From contig JAAMPI010000476.1 of assembly GCA_013054445.1 (NCBI GenBank), positions 1 to 36,136 of the forward strand: a DNA stretch of 36,136 nucleotides. The letters are read 5' to 3'. The notes beneath the pieces were generated by a model that had not been told where the DNA came from, did no database searches, and saw nothing but the letters and a program-made list of their open reading frames with translations. The stretch is from Cudoniella acicularis. Taxonomy: Eukaryota > Ascomycota > Leotiomycetes > Helotiales > Helotiaceae. A program made the position numbers and the translations under genes. This document shows, piece by piece, positions 30,008 to 36,136 of the stretch. Position 1 is the first letter of the stretch; each line of letters opens with the position of its first letter.

Positions 30008-30260
30008 GTCAGAAGGTTCTTAGTCTAAGATTAAGGGGGCGTGTTAGGCTAGTCACCTGATATTATTAGGTACTAGGCTCCTGATTAATCTTAAGACTTA
30101 TAACTTACTAGGATTATAAGGTGACTATAGTATTACGGTAGTAAATATCACGTGTAGTCGGAGGTCCCTAGAGTTAATATTTATATATTTAAAGACTACT
30201 TAGCCCTCTCTCTTATTAGAAGATCGAGATATTTAAATTTATTATATTAGACTTCTAATA

Positions 30261-30779
30261 ATATAGATAAGAATAAGCTTCTAAGAGGTTCTAGTGATTT
30301 AAAATCAACTATTAGTAATTAGATAAACATTTTATTATTATCTTATTAAATCTTAATTATCTAATTTTAAAATTAAAAGATAAGTCTTAAGATTAATCTT
30401 CTTATTATCTAATAACTATTATTCTATAATAATATAATATATTAGTTAATTAGCTTAATATTAGGCCGTCTTATATACTATTCTTATATATAAGCTAGTA
30501 TAAAACAAGAATAATAAAAAACCTTTTAAAAAACTAGATATATCTAAGAAAATANTATATTCTTAAATAACTACTATAACAACCCTAGTAATTATAGTCT
30601 TTTATATAGTCTCTATTAGGCTTAGTAGGTAATAAATTAGGCTAACCTAATTAGGACTAATAAGGTTATATAACCTTCTAGAGAACAAAGTAGAATTAGA
30701 TAGAAGGTAGTTATTACGGCTAGCTTACCCTATATAGGCTAACAGCGAACAATAATTTATAAATATAGCCTATTAGTCT
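30261..30779. other. AT-rich decayed sequence between element G and the PiggyBac remnant
   Basis: About 500 bp, very AT-rich with no frame. It contains one N (30555). The right part may be the continuing, unreadable 3' half of the PiggyBac-like transposase. Confidence 0.5.
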
Positions 30780-31279
30780 AATAGTTTACTTACTTTAATA
30801 TAAAGACTAATTACTTTCTTCCCTACTAGTCGTACGCGTATATAGAGCTCCTAAAACCTATCCCGACTTATTTCTCTTATAATTAGGTATATAGGGATAT
30901 AGTCTTTTATATTCTAGTAGTCAGAGATCTTATTATATATATATAAGGTTATATATATACGTATTACGAAGTAGATATAAAGCTCCCCTCGGTAGGTCGG
31001 ATACTACTTATTTACTCGCGTACGAGGGCAGGAATCGTCTTAAGGCTTTCGCGTATACTTATTCGTCTTCTTAACTATTAGATTTATAATTTCTAGTGTA
31101 TGATATAGAGTAAACAAAGTAATAGGGTTGTCGGGAGAGATATCCTCTAGGAGGGTGATTTCCTAGCCGAAATTAGGTAATTTTATAGGCTAAAATATAT
31201 CCCCCTTCTTACGTAGTGGTTTCGTATTAGGCCGTAGGGTCCCTTTATCGGTCAGATCAAAAACAGTCTCTTTAGGCAT
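30780..31279 (-). pseudogene. PiggyBac-like transposase, N-terminal remnant
   Basis: From an ATG at 31279 the minus strand reads MPKETVFDLTDKGTLRPNTK. After several in-frame TAG/TAA stops it continues ISPDNPITLFTLYHTLEI, INLIVKKTNKYTRKP, YPTYRGELYIYFVI, KISDY-stop-NIKDYIPIYLII and REISRDRF-stop-ELYI. The order S-P-D-N-P-x-x-L-F ... E-I-x-x-L-I-V-x-x-T-N-x-Y ... Y-P-T-x-R-G-E-L ... I-S-R-x-R-F-Q-E-L is that of the N-terminal half of PiggyBac-family transposases found in fungi. The stops fall where W or Q would be expected, the RIP pattern. The catalytic DDD part is not readable, and no TTAA-flanked terminal repeats were identified. Confidence 0.6.
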
Positions 31280-31983
31280 CGTGGTTATAGCATAATTGCG
31301 AAATTATAGTGGTTATTTACGTGTAAACAAGGAGCGCGAGTTTTGGTGTTCCCCCGGAAAAACAGTTATTCCGGTCCGGCGAGGTGCAACGCTGGCCGCA
31401 GCTGAACGGATACTGTACTTTAGCGGGAACCCCCTTTTTTATTAGGCGACTTTTCTCCCATCTTCATTTATTTTTACAACGTTGCTTTGCCCTTTCAAAA
31501 AGGGCTTATGACCCATAGAAAAGAAAATGTTAGGGTTAAACCATAATATATATATATATAATAATGTGCACGATTTATCTGGTAGTTGGCCGCGGTATCG
31601 CTTCAATCGTTCAGCAGTCAACTCTTTCCTCCCCAACAGTTTAAGAATTAATTACTATGTTGCTATAAGATTTCATTTCACACAAAATATGTATTTTCGT
31701 ATCCCTTGTATTCCTTTGGGCACTTTTTTAATTTGGTAGATCTTTAATAATTTTGAAGTGTTTTGCGTAGCTTCGTGGCACAGTCCGCTAAATTCAGACA
31801 TGTCCGCCTAGAACCCCAGGATTTTTAGGCATCCTCGGCAGTGTCTCGTCGCAATAAATATTCATTCCTCTTCCTCGAACATCCTTTTCTACTCCCATAA
31901 ATTCCCACACAAACGCGATTTGAAATCGTTGGAAATTTTACGAGCCTAATCTGCAGAGTCGTACTTGCTACAAAATCATTTCG
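31280..31983. other. Gene-free stretch upstream of the 2EXR gene
   Basis: Probably the 5' leader of the PiggyBac-like remnant (to about 31435), then AT-rich DNA with an (AT)n run near 31545-31562, then the promoter side of the 2EXR gene with a gcaataaatatt motif at about 31851. A 64-codon minus frame (31442-31636) has no protein-like features. Confidence 0.5.
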
Positions 31984-32772
31984 ATGCCTTTACCAAAGGG
32001 GAGATGCCCAAATGACACCGGAAATGTCAAATGCACGAAGTTCCCCATCTTCGGTCGGCTGCCACCAGAACTCAGGCGCATGGTCTGGAAAGCCGCTTGT
32101 TTCCATCAACGAAATGTGGACATAACTGCTAGCTATCTGCGCCATCAGCTTTATTATAACTGGGATGAGAGCTACTATTTCGACGTCTATTATTATCTTT
32201 CTCTTTCCTCTCCACCAGCCGTCTTGCAAGTCAACAAAGAGTCACGCTCAGAAGGCCTCAAATGGTACTCGCTGGACTTTGGAACTCAACCCACCATTTC
32301 GGATCCCAAATATTCTTCTCCTGCGCATGTATATATCAACTGGAAAGTCGATCGAATATGCTTGCTCAACCGGGGACTTCTCCGTTCAGTGCACGATTAT
32401 GCTGGAATAGATTTCCAGGAACGCTGCACCCGCAATAAGTTGCGCTTTCTAGCCTGCAATTTATCGGACGATGTTAGCCATCAGTGTCTTCAAGAGCTGA
32501 TGCCTCGAGGTCTTTTGTTAGAGGAGTTGGCTCTCTTTAATAGTGCTGTTTCGCAATATGCGTCACCGCGTCCATTGAGTCTCCGTTTGGAGGATCGCAG
32601 GATGAATCAGATTGGAGCATTCAAGGACTTTATTGATGCTGTTATGGCGGATCGAGAGAGAAGGGAGTCCGAGATGTTACAGGCTCCCGAAATTGTTTCG
32701 ATGGGTAGTGATCAAGTTTGTTCCACTGCCGTTGATCCGCTCGTTGTGAAGCTGGTTCGGCTCTTGTATTAA
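31984..32772 (+). CDS. 2EXR domain-containing protein
   Basis: Single-exon 262-residue protein. The 2EXR signature is clear: FPIFGRLPPELRRMVWKAA at residues 20-38, then PPAVLQVNKESRSEGLKWY at about 77-95, and a middle block VYINWKVDRICLLNRG. This domain is very common in Leotiomycetes and Sordariomycetes and its function is unknown. The tail carries a polar helix (FKDFIDAVMADRERRESEM). The ATG at 31984 is the first in frame and lies 19 residues before the domain, the usual spacing. No intron needed. It lies next to the transposon nest but has normal codon use and no RIP signs. Confidence 0.85.
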   Translation: MPLPKGRCPNDTGNVKCTKFPIFGRLPPELRRMVWKAACFHQRNVDITASYLRHQLYYNWDESYYFDVYYYLSLSSPPAVLQVNKESRSEGLKWYSLDFGTQPTISDPKYSSPAHVYINWKVDRICLLNRGLLRSVHDYAGIDFQERCTRNKLRFLACNLSDDVSHQCLQELMPRGLLLEELALFNSAVSQYASPRPLSLRLEDRRMNQIGAFKDFIDAVMADRERRESEMLQAPEIVSMGSDQVCSTAVDPLVVKLVRLLY

Positions 32773-33566
32773 GGGTCTCGAGGGGGGTTGGTGGAATTCG
32801 TCGTTGGAGATTGAACAGGTGATAGTATTTTCTGATAAATGGATTTCTGATATACTGATATCGAGGCAAAACATCAACCGGCGTATCAAATGTTGGAGCA
32901 GTACTGTGCAGGTTATTCTAGATATTCATAGTTTGTGGTTATATAACATAAAGAACAATTCAAACCCCGAGATACTGCTGCAGGGACATTGCCATTAATT
33001 ATTCAAGAAAACAAACCACAGTTCACAATTTCTGCACAAATCGACGAAGAAATATCAATGCGAAGGCCTAATTTGACTGCCCGAGAACGACGAGTTTTTA
33101 CGTATCGTTTGCGGTGCTTTAGAGTAGTTCAAAGAGTTCTGAGTTCTGAGTAACTCACTGAAATAAACTCTCATCCAAGTTCCAACCAGAAATATAAAGT
33201 ATACCACTGTCCCGAAGTCCAACCACTTACGCAACATAACGAAACCGTTTTAATTAATGAGTTTACTAAACCAAAAACCGAAAGAACGGTAAACACAATT
33301 GACAATTTGTCCCATTCCGGAAAAGAAAGACATTGCTTCGGCCTCAATCATTCCCATGCCCACTTAAACGAGCTGGTCTAAATCAATGAAAAACAGTCCC
33401 GCTGGTACAGTTTCAAGCTAAGGATCTGACCATTACACGTCCCAAATTCAATGACTGCGCTAAGTGTCTCTATGGGCTTGCCCCTCTTCACGCCACTCAT
33501 TGTGGGCATCTGCCAATTGAGATGGCTCAAGTCTCGGGCCGCGGCCATGATTTCCGTTGACTGCAG
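32773..33566. other. Intergenic, tail-to-tail between the 2EXR and tetraspanin-like genes
   Basis: About 800 bp, AT-rich, holding both 3' UTRs. No reading frame or repeat border worth calling. Short frames on both strands are random. Confidence 0.55.
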
Positions 33567-34376
33567 CTAGGACAGGGGTTGAATCATCTGGGTTATCATG
33601 ATAAGGTTCTTCTCTACTCGGACCTTCTTCAAGAAGCCCTCTGGTAGAAACCCTGTTCTCTTCATCGCGATGAGCGCCATTGGTAAAGCGCTTGAACTGG
33701 CGGGCCCATCTTGAATTTCTCCAGGAAGAACCTGTGAGAGCATATAGAGAGGTGGCCTAAAACGAGTAAAGTGTGAGCCTGTGATCCGGATATGAAAGAC
33801 TGCAAGGATTAATACCTTCGTTACGAACACAAGTAACGCAACGAGTAGGAGCAATCCCGCATTTTCCTGTTCAGCTTTGCTCCACGCGGAAAAGCAGCTC
33901 TGGTTCCTCTTATAATGAACAGCGCAACTTGATGCGACTTGATTAAGAAATGGGTAAGCGCGGTCGGTAACAGTTTTAAAGCCGCAACAATTAAAGCTAT
34001 CTTGAATAGCCTTGACTGCGTTTTCATTCTTATTCGCATACAGCTCCTGCCATCTCGAATCCATATGACATTTCAGAGTATTTTGCGGTGCAATGTATGT
34101 CAAAGCCAATGTAGCGATTATGGTTTCGTAAATGAGTTGGAAGCCAACTATCGCGACGAGTGGTACGGTAAGCTGGAACGGCTTGTTTCGGGAAGAGCGC
34201 TGAACCAGTACATGCACGCCTTGTGTCGATACGCCAGCGATGATGGGGAGGACCAAGGTGAGTAGTGCAAGAGCTTGAGATATTGGTAGTGAGAGGAAGC
34301 GAATTTGCGAATATGAGTAGCTGCACGAAACGAATGTCAGCCAAGTGCTTAGAGAATACATCAATCCAATAGTCAT
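33567..34376 (-). CDS. Tetraspanin-like membrane protein
   Basis: A 269-codon frame with four hydrophobic segments: about 4-24 (weak), 33-55 (ALALLTLVLPIIAGVSTQGV), 69-93 (LTVPLVAIVGFQLIYETIIA) and 173-197 (AGLLLLVALLVFVTKVLILA). Between TM3 and TM4 is an 80-residue loop with the tetraspanin CCG motif (FNCCGF, 128-133) and partner cysteines C103, C151 and C161. This is the large extracellular loop. It resembles the fungal Tsp-type tetraspanins, plasma membrane proteins linked to infection-structure formation in some species. The N terminus is uncertain: TM1 is poor, and an alternative frame upstream (ATG near 34425) could supply it through an unrecognised intron. The C-terminal tail after TM4 is about 70 residues and basic. 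Confidence 0.72.
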   Translation of the reverse strand: MTIGLMYSLSTWLTFVSCSYSYSQIRFLSLPISQALALLTLVLPIIAGVSTQGVHVLVQRSSRNKPFQLTVPLVAIVGFQLIYETIIATLALTYIAPQNTLKCHMDSRWQELYANKNENAVKAIQDSFNCCGFKTVTDRAYPFLNQVASSCAVHYKRNQSCFSAWSKAEQENAGLLLLVALLVFVTKVLILAVFHIRITGSHFTRFRPPLYMLSQVLPGEIQDGPASSSALPMALIAMKRTGFLPEGFLKKVRVEKNLIMITQMIQPLS

Positions 34377-35145
34377 AATTTATTAGACGGGATCTAATCA
34401 GCAAAAGAGAAGCGCAGCACCTCATGATCCACAAGAATCATTGAATACCACTTTTGAAGACTCCTTAGCTTATCGGGGCGTCTGCTTGAGATCCGAACAT
34501 CTGGGTCTTTTCATCCATTCCAAACGTAGCGGAGCCTCCACTTACCATGCGATAGCTACAAGCAGTAGTAAGAACTAAAATTATCACTGTTAAAGATAAA
34601 TTCTGCTCGATTTTGAGTTGCATTGCTCACGAGCGGGCCGACAAATGAAAAGACCTTCGCGAGGCTGATAGCCATGTCGTACAAAAACAGGGAAAAGGTA
34701 ACAAAGCCAAAGTAACAGGAGAAGACGCTGAAAAGGCTTCGTCACGTTCCAGCTTGATGGCGAGAGAAGGTGGACCCAAGAGGGGATTCTGTGTTGTCAA
34801 GATGTCGGTGGCCTGTCACTTGAGCTTCAGCACGACTGTACGACCTGAGAGTCCTGCAGTGGAACCCGGTTTGGAGCCTTGCATGCAAATCCCACGTGAT
34901 CGAAAACTGCCCCGCGCCCGCCAGCAGTCCCGAAGCAGAGCGAACCAACCGCTCCTCTTCAACCTCGCGTTCACGAATTGCCATCACCTTATCTAAGACC
35001 TGTCGACAATTCGACATCACACGACCTCTCTTAATTCCGAATCCAGAATCATTACCAGCTGCCTGCCAACCCGCGAACAGCAAGAGCATCATTACAAAAG
35101 GAAACCAGGCTAGAAATTCTTGCGCAAAGGAGCAATACCGCAACC
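34377..35145. other. Divergent promoter region between tetraspanin-like and SNX3 genes
   Basis: About 770 bp shared by two genes reading outward. It includes the likely 5' UTR of SNX3 before 35146 and a CACGTG at about 34894-34899. Overlapping open frames on both strands (34742-35155 minus, 34896-35216 plus) show no domain and are not conserved-looking. Confidence 0.55.
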
Positions 35146-35797
35146 ATGCAGGCAATGCCAGATTCGCGCCAGCAGAGCTTCGAGGAGATCTATGGCCCCC
35201 CAGAGAATTTCCTTGAGATAGAAGTGAGCGCCCAGCCTCTGTTGCTTTTCACCACGAGCTTTACATCTCGTCGCCGTCATTTCTCAATATGGTTTAAAAT
35301 TCTGTGTCTAATCCCACCCTCATAGGTTCGAAACCCCAAAACCCATGGCATGGGACGCAACATGTACACCGACTATGAGATCGTCTGCAGAACAAATATT
35401 CCGGCCTTCAAGCTTCGCCATAGCAGCGTGCGCAGACGCTATTCAGACTTCGAATACTTCCGCGACATTCTCGAGCGTGAGTCTGCGCGCGTAACTATCC
35501 CACCTCTACCAGGAAAGGTCTTCACCAATCGATTCAGCGATGATGTAATCGAGCATAGGAGGGAAGGTCTACAAAGGTTCTTGCAGATTGTAGTGGGCCA
35601 TCCGCTTTTACAGACAGGCAGTAAAGTGCTGGCAGGATTTGTTCAGGGTGAGTTGCGTGGTTTATGCTATATTATTTGCTTTTTCTATATGTCTTGCGAG
35701 ACGCGCAATGTGAAGAGCGCTCCATATGGCCGAGTTCAGAAGACTAGAGCTAATAGGACTTTCTGCAGACCCGAATTGGGACCGCAACGCATGGTGA
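35146..35797 (+). CDS. snx3: Sorting nexin SNX3/Grd19, PX-domain protein
   Basis: Three exons, 35146-35223, 35326-35647 and 35769-35797, give 142 residues, the normal length for SNX3 (Grd19 in yeast). Exon 1 encodes [20 protein letters not shown] and NFLEIE. Exon 2 carries nearly all of the PX domain: [80 protein letters not shown]. Exon 3 adds [13 protein letters not shown], the conserved end. RRRYSDF and the PPLPGK/RR-EGL elements form the PI3P pocket. The protein binds PI3P on early endosomes and returns cargo to the Golgi with retromer. Introns are 102 nt (GTGAGC...TAG) and 121 nt (GTGAGT...CAG). A longer frame reading through intron 2 to 35817 is not the product. Confidence 0.96.
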
Positions 35798-36136
35798 AGT
35801 TCAACAGGCTCTTATGATGCAACGGGCAAGCGTAGACCAAGAAAGCTGCAGAAGCCACGACCGAAAACGATATTTATGACACAACAGCACGACCTTTCAC
35901 TATTGCAAAAATCGCATACAGTTTGAGCCTCTCGGTACCCAGTTTTTCACACCCGGCTTTGGAGAATTGGGGGCACAATAAATACTTCACGTGTAGTCTC
36001 TGAGGAGCTTAAATTCGAATTGAATAAATTTCCTGCGGGTTGTCCCTCATCTTGGATTTTTCCGAATAAAAAATTTTTAAGTGGACCAAGACTTAAAGCA
36101 GGATATTCTCGCATATAGTAAAGTTTAAGGAAAGCC
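35798..36136. other. 3' flank of SNX3 to the window end
   Basis: About 340 bp: SNX3 3' UTR and downstream DNA. AT-rich near the end with a ttccgaataaaaaattt patch. No gene seen. Confidence 0.6.

Larger units (their letters stand above)
28436..30260 (+). mobile_element. Short LTR element, family G (TRIM-like), hosting a nested element
   Basis: The 5' LTR 28436-28654 and 3' LTR 30042-30260 (219 bp each) match along their length. They start TATTAGGCTAGTCACC / TGTTAGGCTAGTCACC and both end CTTCTAATA. The flanks repeat atata (28431-28435 and 30261-30265), a 5-bp target-site duplication. A polypurine tract (TAAGGGGGCG) lies just before the 3' LTR. Removing the nested element at 28680-29720 plus one target repeat leaves only about 341 bp of internal sequence, with no reading frame, holding a 58-bp duplication and a 12-bp minisatellite. 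LTR differences are about 13, nearly all transitions. No gag or pol, so it must move in trans if it ever did. Confidence 0.85.

Noticed and set aside
31442..31739. Short frames on both strands near 31.5 kb
   Set aside because: Lie over an (AT)n run, no protein-like pattern.
33780..33830. Intron in TM4 of the tetraspanin-like gene
   Set aside because: A gt..ag pair exists, but removing it would destroy a good fourth membrane helix.
34742..35155. 137-codon minus-strand frame with a hydrophobic stretch
   Set aside because: Runs antisense into SNX3 exon 1 and its leader, lacks any domain, and a competing plus-strand frame covers the same bases.
35350..35817. 155-codon frame ending at 35817 as the PX protein
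   Set aside because: Starts inside exon 2 and reads through intron 2; the spliced model gives the standard 142-residue SNX3.

Overview
This is nuclear DNA from a filamentous ascomycete (Pezizomycotina). The evidence is short spliceosomal introns of 55 to 140 nt, HET-domain and NACHT-ankyrin genes, a GH54 arabinofuranosidase, a 2EXR gene and LTR elements mutated almost only by C-to-T/G-to-A transitions (RIP). The class cannot be fixed from sequence alone. Four ambiguous bases (22199, 26616, 26629, 30555) mark it as draft assembly.

Layout. 1-4.0 kb: the last exon of an MFS transporter, a three-exon gene with a fungal STAND-type N-terminal domain plus coiled coil, and a quinone-oxidoreductase-like MDR gene. 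4.0-8.5 kb: a solo LTR, a Ty1/copia 5' fragment that stops about 10 bp short of the stop codon of a GH54 arabinofuranosidase gene, and a long gene-free stretch. 8.5-12 kb: a doubtful coiled-coil ORF and a degenerate membrane-anchored A1-peptidase-like gene. 12-22 kb: a self/non-self recognition neighbourhood on the minus strand, with a 1217-residue HET protein carrying an N-terminal multi-pass membrane region, a HET C-terminal scrap cut by LTRs, a BTB-associated-type C-terminal fragment on the plus strand, and a complete four-exon NACHT-ankyrin NLR. 22-25.7 kb: decayed coding sequence. 25.9-31.3 kb: an RIP-mutated transposon nest of solo LTRs, short coding-poor LTR elements (one nested in another, both with target-site duplications) and a PiggyBac-like transposase remnant. 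31.9-36.1 kb: ordinary gene space again, with a 2EXR protein, a tetraspanin-like protein and the sorting nexin SNX3/Grd19.

How it fits together. The housekeeping flanks (MDR, SNX3, tetraspanin) bracket an accessory block in which immune/incompatibility-type genes (NLR, HET, STAND-N coiled coil) sit among LTR insertions. One solo LTR lies in the same orientation 287 bp upstream of the NLR start codon. Two genes (GH54 and the pseudo-peptidase) each carry a single-base frameshift in a four-base homopolymer, so either recent decay or assembly error must be considered. No gene cluster for a specialised metabolite, no tRNA or rRNA and no CRISPR array was seen.
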